Shown: positions 16,109 through 24,636, numbered from the stretch's first letter. The stretch: DNA of 64,000 nucleotides from Bacillus sp. OxB-1 (GCF_000829195.1 NZ_AP013294.1:1251001-1315000); one strand, 5' to 3'. Numbers and translations: made by a program. The notes: a model not told the origin generated them from the sequence alone.

Positions 16109-17167
16109 ATGAAGGAAGGAACAGTCGTTGCTCACTATCAGCATTCTGTAAAAAGAAAGGTTTTAATACTAGTTTTACTGACGGCTATATTGCTTTGCTC
16201 CGTCCTCTACTCTGTAAGCGTCGGAACTGTTTCCATTCCGCTGAAGGAATTGATCGGGATCGTTACACAGAGCGGCGAGGGATCGATGAATGCGTATATC
16301 GTCTATGAAATCCGCCTGCCCCGCATTGTCATGGCAATTATTACAGGGATGGCCTTGGCAAGTGCGGGAGTGATCATGCAGGTTTTATTGCGGAATCCTT
16401 TGGCGAGTCCGTTTACGCTTGGCGTATCGAGCGGAGCTTCGTTCGGAGCGGCGCTTGCCATCGTGCTCGGCACAAGCGTTTTCGGAATAAATTTGACGGC
16501 AGGAAATCAATGGATGATTGCGCTCAATGCGTTTGTCTTCGGCTGTTTGTCCGTCTTTCTCGTATACGGAATATCCCGGATGAAAAGCGGTTCGACGACG
16601 GTATTATTGTTGGCGGGAGTGGCGATCGGTCAATTGTTTTCGGCCGGGGTTTCTGCATTGAAGTATTTCTCGAATAACGAGGCACTGAAGGATCTCGTTG
16701 TGTGGTTGATGGGCGGCTTTTGGGGATCCAATTGGCAAGTGATTCAATTTTTGGTGCCATTGGTTTTCGTGTCATTCCTCATTCTTTTGAAGTTCTCTTG
16801 GGATTTGAATGCGCTCAGTTCGGGAGAGGAAGTGGCGAAGACGTTGGGGGTCAATGTGAAGAGACTTCGAATTGCCGCGTTGTTCCTCGTCACGCTCGTT
16901 GCTTCTGCCACGATCGCTTTCACCGGCATCATCGGATTCATCGGCCTGGTGGCACCGCATATCGGCAGGATGATTATCGGGGTGGACAACCGGTATTTGC
17001 TGCCGTGCGCCTGCTTAATGGGGGCCATCATCCTGCTGTTATCCGATACATTTGCGCGTACAGTCCTGTCCCCGATTGAAATCCCGGTCGGCATTATCAC
17101 ATCTGCGATCGGGGCGCCGTTTTTCATTTGGCTGCTTGTTCAAAAAAGAAAGGATTATTGGGCGTAA
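16109..17167 (+). CDS. ABC importer permease, FecCD/BtuC family
   Basis: Membrane permease of 352 aa with about ten helices. RLPRIVMAIITGMALASAG, NPLASPFTLGVSSGASFG and GFIGLVAPHIGRMIIG are the family blocks, the last forming the ATPase-coupling loop. It starts 3 nt after the binding-protein stop codon, with GAAAAGGA as a modest ribosome binding site inside the previous gene. Partner of the following ATPase. Confidence 0.88.
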   Translation: MKEGTVVAHYQHSVKRKVLILVLLTAILLCSVLYSVSVGTVSIPLKELIGIVTQSGEGSMNAYIVYEIRLPRIVMAIITGMALASAGVIMQVLLRNPLASPFTLGVSSGASFGAALAIVLGTSVFGINLTAGNQWMIALNAFVFGCLSVFLVYGISRMKSGSTTVLLLAGVAIGQLFSAGVSALKYFSNNEALKDLVVWLMGGFWGSNWQVIQFLVPLVFVSFLILLKFSWDLNALSSGEEVAKTLGVNVKRLRIAALFLVTLVASATIAFTGIIGFIGLVAPHIGRMIIGVDNRYLLPCACLMGAIILLLSDTFARTVLSPIEIPVGIITSAIGAPFFIWLLVQKRKDYWA

Positions 17168-17180
17168 GGGGGGAAGCTTT

Positions 17181-17969
17181 GTGACTTTAAAAATCAATAA
17201 TTTATCGATGTTCCTTGGGAAGCGGCAAGTGTTGAAAAATATTAGCGCCCAATTTAATCAAGGGGAGATTGTCAGTATCATCGGCCCAAACGGCGCTGGC
17301 AAATCCACTTTGCTCAAATGCCTCGCCACCATTTATAAAACGGCAAAAGGGGCCATTACGATCAATGGCCGGGACATCACGACTATCCCATCCAGAGAAC
17401 TAGCCACTTTAATCGGCTTCGTCCCCCAGCATTCGACAAGCCATTTTCCCTTGACCGTCATGGAAACGGTCATGCTCGGGAGGAAGCCTTACATTAAATG
17501 GGGCGTCCAACCTCGCGATTTGGAGGCAGTCGAAGCAGTGATGAAAACGCTGCATATCGACTCGATGAGTGCCCGATTTTTGGATGAATTAAGCGGAGGG
17601 CAACGGCAAAAAGTACTGTTGGCCAGAGCATTGGCGCAAGAGCCGACAATCCTGATGCTGGATGAGCCGACTTCGGCATTGGATATGAAGCATCAATTGG
17701 AAGTGCTGGAATTGGTCAAGCAGTTTGCAGAGGACCAGCACCATTTGATCATCCTGGTGCTCCATGACCTGGAATTGGCCTCCCGTTATTCGGATGTCCT
17801 TGTTTTATTGAAAGAAGGGGAAATTCACACAGTCGGCAAGCCGGAAGATGTATTGACTGTCGACAATTTGGCATCGGTCTATGGCGTTGAATCCAAAATT
17901 GAGAAGGACGAGTATGGACATAAAATTACGGCGATCCAGCCGATCAGTGAGGGGGTTCTCCCGGTATGA
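17181..17969 (+). CDS. ABC importer ATP-binding protein, FecE/BtuD family
   Basis: ATPase of 262 aa with Walker A GPNGAGKST, signature LSGGQRQKVLLARA, Walker B ILMLDEPTSALD and switch histidine in LVLHDLE. I choose GTG at 17181 because GGGGGG lies 7 nt upstream; the open frame extends further back but only into the permease gene in another frame. The following methyltransferase gene starts inside its stop codon region (4-nt overlap). Confidence 0.88.
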   Translation: MTLKINNLSMFLGKRQVLKNISAQFNQGEIVSIIGPNGAGKSTLLKCLATIYKTAKGAITINGRDITTIPSRELATLIGFVPQHSTSHFPLTVMETVMLGRKPYIKWGVQPRDLEAVEAVMKTLHIDSMSARFLDELSGGQRQKVLLARALAQEPTILMLDEPTSALDMKHQLEVLELVKQFAEDQHHLIILVLHDLELASRYSDVLVLLKEGEIHTVGKPEDVLTVDNLASVYGVESKIEKDEYGHKITAIQPISEGVLPV

Positions 17970-18802
17970 AAATTGATGTGACAGGTAAAGTCGATTTCGC
18001 AGAAATGTGGCGGGAAGGCATTAAAGACTGGGACGGCAATTTGCCGGAGCGGATGGTCAATGACGACTTGGAAGAGTCGTTTTGGGAGCAGATGATGGAG
18101 CGGAAATCAGGCGTGGACGCGTACAGCCTCTCGATCAGCGAAGAATTGCTTACGCTTGTCGGGCAAAAGGATAAGGTGCTGGAAATCGGACCGGGCTGGG
18201 GCAATTATACGTTTTCATTGGCGCAACATGCCCGGCACATCACATGCGTGGACAGCTCCGCCAGTGTCCTTGCCTATTTGAAAGAGGAAAGCGGAGGAAA
18301 AGGGCTGACCAACTTGGATTATGTCCATTCCAAATGGGAGGATTTTCAGGCGGAAAAAGCCTATGACGTCGTCTTTGGAATGAACTGCTTTTACCGCATG
18401 TTCGACATTGCGGAATCGATGCGGACGATCGATCGGGCGGCGAAACGATTGGCGATCGTCGGCATGACATCGGGCCCGCTCGCGCCGCACTATACAGATC
18501 TGCAACAATCGGGCTATGCGTTGAAGATGCCAAGGCGGGATTATATTCATCTGATCAATGTTCTATACGAACTCGGCATATACGCGAATTGCCGCATCAT
18601 ACCATTGACGAGGACGAACACATATGAGACGTACGATCAATTGCTGACGGCGAACCGGAGCAGATTTCCCGACGATTCAATCGATCCGCGGGTGCTCGGA
18701 GAGGCGCTGGATCGATATGTAGTCTACGAGAACGGCAAATATATATATTCGTATCCATTCCACAGCGCATTAATATATTGGACACCGGGAAGGGGAAATT
18801 AA
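17966..18802 (+). CDS. Class I SAM-dependent methyltransferase, corrinoid-regulated operon
   Basis: A Rossmann-fold methyltransferase of 278 aa. Motif I is VLEIGPGWGNYTFSLA (about residues 72-87), followed by ITCVDSSASVLAYL for the SAM ribose acid, and DVVFGMNCFYRM as motif IV. It is translationally coupled to the ATPase gene (ATGA) and followed by the ferredoxin gene. I do not recognise a named family. Its place behind a cobalamin riboswitch suggests action on an imported corrinoid or another tetrapyrrole, but the sequence alone does not show the substrate. Confidence 0.75.
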   Translation: MKIDVTGKVDFAEMWREGIKDWDGNLPERMVNDDLEESFWEQMMERKSGVDAYSLSISEELLTLVGQKDKVLEIGPGWGNYTFSLAQHARHITCVDSSASVLAYLKEESGGKGLTNLDYVHSKWEDFQAEKAYDVVFGMNCFYRMFDIAESMRTIDRAAKRLAIVGMTSGPLAPHYTDLQQSGYALKMPRRDYIHLINVLYELGIYANCRIIPLTRTNTYETYDQLLTANRSRFPDDSIDPRVLGEALDRYVVYENGKYIYSYPFHSALIYWTPGRGN

Positions 18803-18803
18803 A

Positions 18804-19190
18804 ATGGCGACATGGGATTTATCGTCAACTTGTGCACATGTGTTAATTTGCAATGGTTCGAGCTGTTTGAAGAAGCAGGGGGAAGAAATGACAGTAGCCA
18901 TCCGCGAAGCTTTGACGGAGCAAGGATTGGACGACCGCGTGCATACGGCGCGGACAAAATGCCAAGGACGTTGCAAAGACGCACCGACTGTCATCGTTTA
19001 TCCGGAAGGGACCTGGTATCAGAAACTGACGCCGGAAGAGGCGGGGCCTTTGGCAGCGGCGATCGGCAAGGGGGAACGGTTGCTTGAAAAGGTGAGCCAT
19101 ACGTTCAATGGCTTAGGTTTCGACCGGCATAATGAGGCACCGGTTGGAATCAAGAAGACGGAAGAGAAGTTGAAGGCTGTATCGAAATAG
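18804..19190 (+). CDS. Thioredoxin-like [2Fe-2S] ferredoxin (CbiW-like)
   Basis: A 128-aa protein with CNGSSC (C-x4-C) near residue 15 and CQGRC (C-x3-C) near residue 52, the cysteine pattern of thioredoxin-fold [2Fe-2S] ferredoxins. The C-terminal 40 residues are charged and probably flexible. Bacillus megaterium carries a ferredoxin of this kind, CbiW, in its cobalamin operon. Here it sits at the end of the separate importer operon instead. A likely job is electron supply to a redox step on the corrinoid, which is inference. Confidence 0.78.
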   Translation: MATWDLSSTCAHVLICNGSSCLKKQGEEMTVAIREALTEQGLDDRVHTARTKCQGRCKDAPTVIVYPEGTWYQKLTPEEAGPLAAAIGKGERLLEKVSHTFNGLGFDRHNEAPVGIKKTEEKLKAVSK

Positions 19191-19248
19191 GTGCCGCCGG
19201 GTACTATTCTTGAACATTCCTCGCAGAAAAGTGATTGCAGAAAGAACA

Positions 19249-19290
19249 GAGGTGTCCAGAAAATCGAGGATACGACTTTTTGGACACCTC
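19249..19290 (+). terminator. Hairpin between convergent genes, probable terminator
   Basis: GAGGTGTCCA...TCG pairs with CGA...TGGACACCTC (18-bp interrupted stem, 6-nt loop). It lies in the gap between the ferredoxin gene and the oppositely oriented peptidase gene. It lacks a clear T-tract on either side. Confidence 0.6.
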
Positions 19291-19338
19291 TCAAGGTTTG
19301 GGCGTGAATAAATTCATTATTTACGGTGCCAAGGTTGA

Positions 19339-20334
19339 TTACAACGGTCGGTTTTCAAATGGTGGTTCTACTGGTTTCGGCCCTACATTGGAATTGTCTA
19401 GGGCTGGCGTCTGTTTTCTTGCAAGTTGATAAAGGGCGGCAGCGACAGTTTTCGCTACGTTGTCCATTTTTTCTTTGCTGATTTTGTCGATTGTATCGGT
19501 TGGCTGGTGATATTCGGGCTCAAGCGGTGCATAAGTAAACACTGCTGACGGAATGCCGGCATCATGGAACGGTTGATGATCGCTTCGACCAACCTTACCG
19601 TAAGTAAGTGGCTCGTACACTCGTAAACTTGCGGATGCCCCTGTGTTTGTAATAATATTTCTTTGGCCATCCACAGTGAACATAATCATTTCACCTGCAT
19701 TTTTACTGCCAACCATGTCAAAGTTGAACATCCCTACCGAGCGCGACTTTTCATCTTCAGTTAAGGTAGATACATAATGCCTGGATCCTAATAATCCAAA
19801 CTCCTCTGCGCCGAACGTCAAGAAGCGAATCTCTGTAGTTGTTGGCATGTTACTGATGACTCGGGCAATTTCAAGGTTTACTCCAACACCGGACGCATTA
19901 TCACTTGCGCCAGGTACTCCAGGAACGGAGTCGTGGTGGGATCCAAGATAAAGAATTTCCCCTGTTGCATGATTTTTATGCGGCGCTTTAGTCGCAATGA
20001 CATTATGAGACGTAAATGTCACGAGCTCCCCGTCGATCCGTCTTTGAAATTCGAAAGGCTGGATTTCAACATCCAAGCCGTATGATTCATACTGGGATAC
20101 GATATAGTCAACAGCTTGTCTTTCTCCTTCTGTGCCAGCGACACGAGGACCGATGTTTACAGATAGCTCATGCACATGTTCATAAATTTTTTCTTTATCA
20201 ATCTTTTTAACGATTTTGTTGTCCATGGCCTGTGATGCTTGTTGATTCGGTGGAGCCGCATTGGCCGTAGCCGGCAAAAATACGAATGCCACAGCCATAA
20301 GTAGAGACAAAAGCAACCTCGAAGATTTCTTCAT
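19339..20334 (-). CDS. Secreted M28-family aminopeptidase
   Basis: A zinc exopeptidase of 331 aa with an N-terminal signal peptide (MKKSSRLLLSLLMAVAFVFL...ANA). Di-zinc site motifs are LGSHHDSVPG, SDNASGVG, FGAEEFGLLGS, MVGSKNAGE and SDHQPFHDAGIPS in the expected order. The short pre-domain (about residues 25-75) is followed directly by the catalytic fold without a PA insert. It probably releases N-terminal residues from peptides outside the cell. The gene and its upstream region are visibly more AT-rich than the flanking operons. Confidence 0.85.
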   Translation of the reverse strand: MKKSSRLLLSLLMAVAFVFLPATANAAPPNQQASQAMDNKIVKKIDKEKIYEHVHELSVNIGPRVAGTEGERQAVDYIVSQYESYGLDVEIQPFEFQRRIDGELVTFTSHNVIATKAPHKNHATGEILYLGSHHDSVPGVPGASDNASGVGVNLEIARVISNMPTTTEIRFLTFGAEEFGLLGSRHYVSTLTEDEKSRSVGMFNFDMVGSKNAGEMIMFTVDGQRNIITNTGASASLRVYEPLTYGKVGRSDHQPFHDAGIPSAVFTYAPLEPEYHQPTDTIDKISKEKMDNVAKTVAAALYQLARKQTPALDNSNVGPKPVEPPFENRPL

Positions 20335-20602
20335 CTAATTCCCTCCAATACTATGATAGACAATCACCTAACTAGCAGGTATTTTTAATCTACCATAAAT
20401 CGAATTATCTGAAAGGTGGAAAAAGTAGCATTGGTTTTATGAAGGGTACACCAAAAAATCCTAACTGCTTAAAGTTCAATGGATTATTAGAATCTAAGTG
20501 GATACAATTTTACCTCTTATTGGAATTTAATTAATTCTATGCAACGTAAAAGTATGAGAATTGACCTATTTATAGATTGGTTTCGAATATTTCATCTAGT
20601 AA
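20335..20602. other. AT-rich region upstream of the aminopeptidase
   Basis: About 270 bp without a gene. A CCCTCC (GGAGGG on the minus strand) ribosome binding site precedes the peptidase start. No promoter or operator stands out. The base composition differs from the GC-richer repeat array that follows. Confidence 0.4.
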
Positions 20603-20618
20603 GTGCTGGGCACCCGTG

Positions 20619-21117
20619 CGCAGGTTCCAACAAAGTGCCGTTGGTTTCCAACCAATTCGAGGAGGTGTCCAACGACCGGGACGGGTTGTCCCACGAAGCC
20701 TGGGTTTTCCAACGAACCAGATGAGTTGTCCAACAAAGTGCCGTTGGTTTCCAACCAATTCGAGGAGGTGTCCAACGACCGGGACGGGTTGTCCCACGAA
20801 GCCTGGGTTTTCCAACGAACCAGATGAGTTGTCCAACAAAGTGCCGTTGGTTTCCAACCAATTCGAGGAGGTGTCCAACGACCGGGACGGGTTGTCCCAC
20901 GAAGCCTGGGTTTTCCAACGAACCAGATGAGTTGTCCAACAAAGTGCCGTTGGTTTCCAACCAATTCGAGGAGGTGTCCAACGACCGGGACGGGTTGTCC
21001 CACGAAGCCTGGGTTTTCCAACGAACCAGATGAGTTGTCCAACAAAGTGCCGTTGGTTTCCAACCAATTCGAGGAGATGTCCAACGACCGGGGCGGGTTG
21101 TCCAACGAAGCCTGGAG
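20619..21117. repeat. Tandem repeat array D, 103-bp higher-order units
   Basis: Four full copies plus a shorter, diverged fifth copy of a 103-bp unit; the block CAAAGTGCCG recurs at 20631, 20734, 20837, 20940 and 21043, exactly 103 bp apart. Each unit is itself made of five subunits of 22, 21, 21, 19 and 20 nt that share a TTTCCAACGA/TTGTCCAACGA word. Copies 1-4 are nearly identical. The fifth carries substitutions (GAGATG for GAGGTG, GGGGCGGG, and TCCAACG for TCCCACG) and ends after GAAGCCTGG. A palindromic GTGCTGGGCAC flanks the left side and GGTGCCTGGCACC the right. All three minus-strand frames are open across it because 103 is not a multiple of three and the unit has no stop codons; I reject these as genes. 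Confidence 0.92.
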
Positions 21118-21118
21118 G

Positions 21119-21165
21119 ACAAAAAAAAGTGCCCGATACCCGAGTGTTCGGGTGCCTGGCACCTT
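21119..21165 (-). terminator. Intrinsic terminator of liaIHFSR
   Basis: On the minus strand GTGCC...CCCGA, loop ACAC, TCGGG...GGCAC, then T8. It lies directly after the liaR stop codon. Its 5' arm includes the palindrome GGTGCCTGGCACC that also marks the right end of array D. Confidence 0.75.
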
Positions 21166-21173
21166 ACTTGGCC

Positions 21174-21806
21174 CTAGTTCACCAACCCTTGCTGAAAAGC
21201 GTAAATGACCGCTTGTGTGCGGTCTTGCACTTCCAACTTCGACAACAGATTGCTGACGTGGGTCTTCACCGTCTTCAGGGCGATGAATAATTCATCTGCG
21301 ATTTCCTGGTTTGTTTTCCCTTTCGCCAGCAGGAGCAGGATCTCCATCTCCCGTTCCGTCAGGTCGTCATGAAGGGCGTGTTCGTTCCCTGATCGCATTT
21401 TCTGCATCATCTTCGTGGTCACTTCGGGTTCCAGTACGGTTTGCCCTTTCAAGGTTTCCCGGATGGCTTCTGCAATCCGCTTGGCATTCGATGTCTTCAA
21501 TATGTAGCTGATAGCCCCGGCTTCGAGGGCGGGGTACACTTTATCGTCATCCAGGAAACTCGTGACGATGACGATTTTCGCTTCCGGCCATTCTCGGATG
21601 ATGGCAGCAGTCGCTTCCGCTCCGTTCATCTCGGGCATCACCATATCCATTAAAATGATGTCGGGGCGCAAGGCGAGCGCTTTTTCCACGGCTTCCCGCC
21701 CATTGACCGCTTCTCCGATGACTTCCATATCCGGCTGGATCTGCAAATAGGCGGATACTCCGATACGCACCATTTCATGGTCATCCACTAACAGGATCCG
21801 AATCAT
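21174..21806 (-). CDS. liaR: Response regulator LiaR (NarL/LuxR family)
   Basis: 210 aa: receiver domain with phosphorylation site Asp54 (ILMDMVMPEMNG) and acidic pocket DDH at 8-10, then a LuxR-type helix-turn-helix (LTEREMEILLLLAKGKTNQEIADELF, in parts). It activates liaIH under cell-envelope stress such as lipid II-binding antibiotics. The order liaI-liaH-liaF-liaS-liaR and the 26-nt overlap with liaS identify the system. Confidence 0.92.
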   Translation of the reverse strand: MIRILLVDDHEMVRIGVSAYLQIQPDMEVIGEAVNGREAVEKALALRPDIILMDMVMPEMNGAEATAAIIREWPEAKIVIVTSFLDDDKVYPALEAGAISYILKTSNAKRIAEAIRETLKGQTVLEPEVTTKMMQKMRSGNEHALHDDLTEREMEILLLLAKGKTNQEIADELFIALKTVKTHVSNLLSKLEVQDRTQAVIYAFQQGLVN

Positions 21807-22830
21807 ATGCCTCTTCTTCCCCTTTCCTTGCAGGTATTTTCACTTCCACAATCGTTCCTTGAGAAGGGACGGAGACGATTTTGCACGTACCCCCGATTTC
21901 AATGGCCCGCTCTTTGACGTTTTGCAAACCGTAGGATCCGCCTTTGCCGTCATTTTCCTTGAAGCCGACGCCGTTATCCTGCACCCGGAAAATGGCCAGA
22001 TGATCCCGTTCGATGAACAGCACATCGACTTCGGTTGCTCGAGCATGACGGAGCGTATTGGATAGCGTTTCCTGCGCAATGCGGAATAAATGATCTTCCG
22101 CTCCTTTCGACAAGGTGACTTCCTCCAGACGGTAGCGGATATTGAAATTCACTTTCTCTTTTAATTCGACCAATAGTTCTTCCAAGCCTGCCGCAAGCGA
22201 TTTGTCGTTGAGCGCGGCCGGACGGAGATGAAGCAGCAATGCCCGCATTTCGAGTTGAGCCTGTTGGACGATTCGCTCCACTTGGCGAAGTGGCTTTTGA
22301 GATTCGGTGTCTTCCTCCTGTTCCGTGAGAGCGGATAGCAGCATCGATGCGGCGAAAAGCTGTTGGGACACGGAATCATGCAGTTCCCGGGCGAGTCGTT
22401 GCCGTTCCTGTACAATCCGCTCCTGAATCAGTTTATCTTGCGCCTCCGCCCGTTCGTCGGTAATCCGCTGCAAGCTTTTCCGCTGTGATTGGAGAACGGT
22501 GGACACCGAATCGATGGCTCGGTCAATCCGTGGCGTAAACGTTTCGTTCTGTTGCTCGCCTTGCTCATTTTCGAGCAGTCGGGTTAGCCGTTCCTCCATC
22601 GCTTTTTCTTTCGAACGTCCCAACACTCCTGTCCAGAGGGCGATGCCGAAGCCGAGGAGGAGCGTGGTCATCAAAATCCACCAACCGAGGGGAACGTCCG
22701 CGAACTGCATTTCATAAAAAGCGGACCAGCTATCATGCAATGGCAAGTCGAGAAGGAAATAGATATAGACGGCTGTGATTCCGGTCAATAAAACAGACAG
22801 GAACAAGCCGCGGCCGATGATTGCCTTCAT
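21781..22830 (-). CDS. liaS: Sensor histidine kinase LiaS
   Basis: 349 aa with two N-terminal transmembrane segments (about 10-28 and 48-68) and a very short extracellular loop, the intramembrane-sensing layout. HisKA_3 dimerisation domain contains RLARELHDSVSQQLFA with the phosphorylated histidine. The ATPase lobe has HLFRIAQETLSNTLRHA and VQDNGVGF. It starts inside the liaF stop region (4-nt overlap). LiaF holds it inactive in unstressed cells in the Bacillus model. Confidence 0.92.
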   Translation of the reverse strand: MKAIIGRGLFLSVLLTGITAVYIYFLLDLPLHDSWSAFYEMQFADVPLGWWILMTTLLLGFGIALWTGVLGRSKEKAMEERLTRLLENEQGEQQNETFTPRIDRAIDSVSTVLQSQRKSLQRITDERAEAQDKLIQERIVQERQRLARELHDSVSQQLFAASMLLSALTEQEEDTESQKPLRQVERIVQQAQLEMRALLLHLRPAALNDKSLAAGLEELLVELKEKVNFNIRYRLEEVTLSKGAEDHLFRIAQETLSNTLRHARATEVDVLFIERDHLAIFRVQDNGVGFKENDGKGGSYGLQNVKERAIEIGGTCKIVSVPSQGTIVEVKIPARKGEEEAYDSDPVSG

Positions 22831-23528
22831 TTTCGATTCACCTCGATATCCCCGATCCAGGTCGACAACGTGATGATCAGTTCCGCGTCGTCATCCCGTT
22901 TCCCTTCATAACTATCTTGCATGCGAAGACTTTCATTGATTAAACGCTTCTTATATAAATCAAAAATCCGCGCATCCCCGAACAGGGTCGTGTAGTGGAT
23001 GCGGACCGGGATTTCATAAGGGAGATCGATCTTGATTTTCCCGATGCCTTGTCGGACTGAAATGAAGGAGGTCCTTTTTGGCAGTACTGTATCCGTCACA
23101 TCGACGTGGATATCCCCGAAAACACCTTGGATATGGATATCTTCCCATTCATACGTGGAGAACGGGGACGATTGGACGGAAAATAATTTATTCTTCCAGA
23201 TGCCATTCGGTGTTTCCCTGTGAAATTCCTTTAGGGGGCGGATGATTTCTTCGGAAGGCACGCCCATCCATAGCTTCCGCAGCACATAAACGAGGCCGAC
23301 GAATATGAGCAAGCGTAAGCTCCAGAGGGTGAAGAGTGCCATGGCGATGAAAAACAGACCAAGGATAACCGTCCATTTGGAACGTTTGCGCATCCCGTAA
23401 TAGAGAAGTCCGGCTCCAAGAAGGACGAACATGATATTTCCATTGTGGAAAAATGCCGCTTCGACAAAGACGAATAGGAGGAAGAGAAATCCCCAAAATG
23501 TGATTTTACTTGTGTCGATGGAATTCAT
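22827..23528 (-). CDS. liaF: LiaF, membrane inhibitor of the LiaRS system
   Basis: 233 aa with four hydrophobic segments in the first 95 residues, then a soluble beta-rich C-terminal domain (from about residue 115, with IHIQGVFGDIHVDVTDTVLP). That domain is typical of LiaF/DUF2154 proteins. Known role: negative regulator acting on LiaS. A separate liaG, present in Bacillus subtilis, is absent here. Confidence 0.9.
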   Translation of the reverse strand: MNSIDTSKITFWGFLFLLFVFVEAAFFHNGNIMFVLLGAGLLYYGMRKRSKWTVILGLFFIAMALFTLWSLRLLIFVGLVYVLRKLWMGVPSEEIIRPLKEFHRETPNGIWKNKLFSVQSSPFSTYEWEDIHIQGVFGDIHVDVTDTVLPKRTSFISVRQGIGKIKIDLPYEIPVRIHYTTLFGDARIFDLYKKRLINESLRMQDSYEGKRDDDAELIITLSTWIGDIEVNRK

Positions 23529-23564
23529 TTTGCGTTTCCCCCTTCTTGATGTCGGACTTAGTAA

Positions 23565-23586
23565 GAGGAAGGCGGTCGCCTTCCTC
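23565..23586. other. 22-nt hairpin between liaH and liaF
   Basis: GAGGAAGGCG and CGCCTTCCTC form a near-perfect inverted repeat with a 2-nt centre. There is no T-tract. Likely a transcript-stabilising or partially terminating structure that separates abundant liaIH message from liaFSR. Confidence 0.6.
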
Positions 23587-23604
23587 TACCATTCTCTTCT
23601 AGTA

Positions 23605-24243
23605 TTACACAATTTCCGCTTCTTTTGTCGTACTTTTTTCCAGTGACTCCAGGCGGCGTTCCATTGACGAGATTTCAAATTCCCGGTCGATTTTCCCACC
23701 GAGATCCTCGATATATTTCTTCATCTCGGCAGTCGAGCCCATTCCGCTCTCTTGCGTGCCAGGTGAGATGAATTGGTCCATCCGCCGGTGGGCACGCGTC
23801 ACATTCTCTTTCCCCATCAGTTGGAGTTGGCGTACTTTCATATCTTTCACTTTATGTTTCATTTCCTCGAATTTCCGTTCCAATGACAATAATTCATAGG
23901 TCGTTTCGGAGATGCTTTCGGAAAGCTCCGCCGCCCTTGTTTCGTAGGCGAGCACTTCATCTTCCGCAAAATCGACCAAGTCCGCTTCGCCAGCCGCTTT
24001 TGCGAGCTCCAGCTGGCTTCGGCGTTTTTCTGTCATGTTTTCGGCTTCTTCCAACTCCTTCTGAAGCGCCGTTTTCAACTTGCTTTGCCGTTCGAGCAAT
24101 TTGCCGATGGATTCCGTCTGTTTTTCCGCTTCACGAAGGTATTGGTTGAGCATGGCAATGGGGTTTTTGTTTTCCTTCTTGTCGAATAAAGTATGAAGAT
24201 CCGCTTGTACGGAATATTTGAATCTGTTCCAAAGTGAGTTCAT
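23605..24243 (-). CDS. liaH: LiaH, PspA/IM30-family membrane stress protein
   Basis: 212 aa, almost entirely helical and charged, with long coiled-coil segments (about 25-150). It begins MNSLWNRFKYSVQADLHTLF, the usual membrane-binding amphipathic helix. I place the start at 24243, with AGAGGAGG 9 nt upstream; an upstream in-frame ATG would run into liaI. PspA proteins oligomerise on the cytoplasmic membrane and protect it under stress. The gene follows liaI, its probable membrane anchor. Confidence 0.9.
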   Translation of the reverse strand: MNSLWNRFKYSVQADLHTLFDKKENKNPIAMLNQYLREAEKQTESIGKLLERQSKLKTALQKELEEAENMTEKRRSQLELAKAAGEADLVDFAEDEVLAYETRAAELSESISETTYELLSLERKFEEMKHKVKDMKVRQLQLMGKENVTRAHRRMDQFISPGTQESGMGSTAEMKKYIEDLGGKIDREFEISSMERRLESLEKSTTKEAEIV

Positions 24244-24259
24244 CTGATGTATCCTCCTC

Positions 24260-24607
24260 TTATTTGATAATTTCCTTCCATTGTCTTTCGAAGTTATCGA
24301 ACGGATCACTCGTTTCGGCAATCACGTTGCTGTTCTCGGAACCTTTCCATTTGCGCAAAACGTAGAGGACGCCGATGAGGGCGATGATTCCAAAGAATGC
24401 TGGGACGTTTGTGATGGCTGTCAACAGGCCGATCAGCAGGACGCCTCCCCAAAACAGTTTGGATAAGGTGGATTCGCTTTTTTGCAGATGGTGGAATCCG
24501 GCGTAGGCGATCAGCACGGAAAAGGCGAGGCCGAGCATCGATCCAAGGTTCGTTAGGACGACAATCCCCGCAATGATGCCGAGGACGATGAGACCGAATT
24601 TTTTCAT
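24260..24607 (-). CDS. liaI: LiaI, small membrane anchor protein
   Basis: 115 aa with three to four hydrophobic segments (about 5-35, 50-66, 68-85) and a polar C-terminus ending NFERQWKEIIK. First gene of the operon, with AAGGAGG upstream of the ATG. LiaI recruits LiaH to the membrane in Bacillus subtilis; the assignment rests mainly on operon position and topology. Confidence 0.82.
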   Translation of the reverse strand: MKKFGLIVLGIIAGIVVLTNLGSMLGLAFSVLIAYAGFHHLQKSESTLSKLFWGGVLLIGLLTAITNVPAFFGIIALIGVLYVLRKWKGSENSNVIAETSDPFDNFERQWKEIIK

Positions 24608-24636
24608 GTGTAGTACCTCCTTTTGTTTATACTTCG

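Noticed and set aside
20619..21117. CRISPR array
   Set aside because: The whole 103-bp unit is repeated with no variable spacers.
20592..21162. Three overlapping minus-strand frames of 165-188 codons across array D
   Set aside because: They exist because the 103-bp unit lacks stop codons and shifts frame each copy; all give the same repeated peptide, with no ribosome binding site and no family resemblance.
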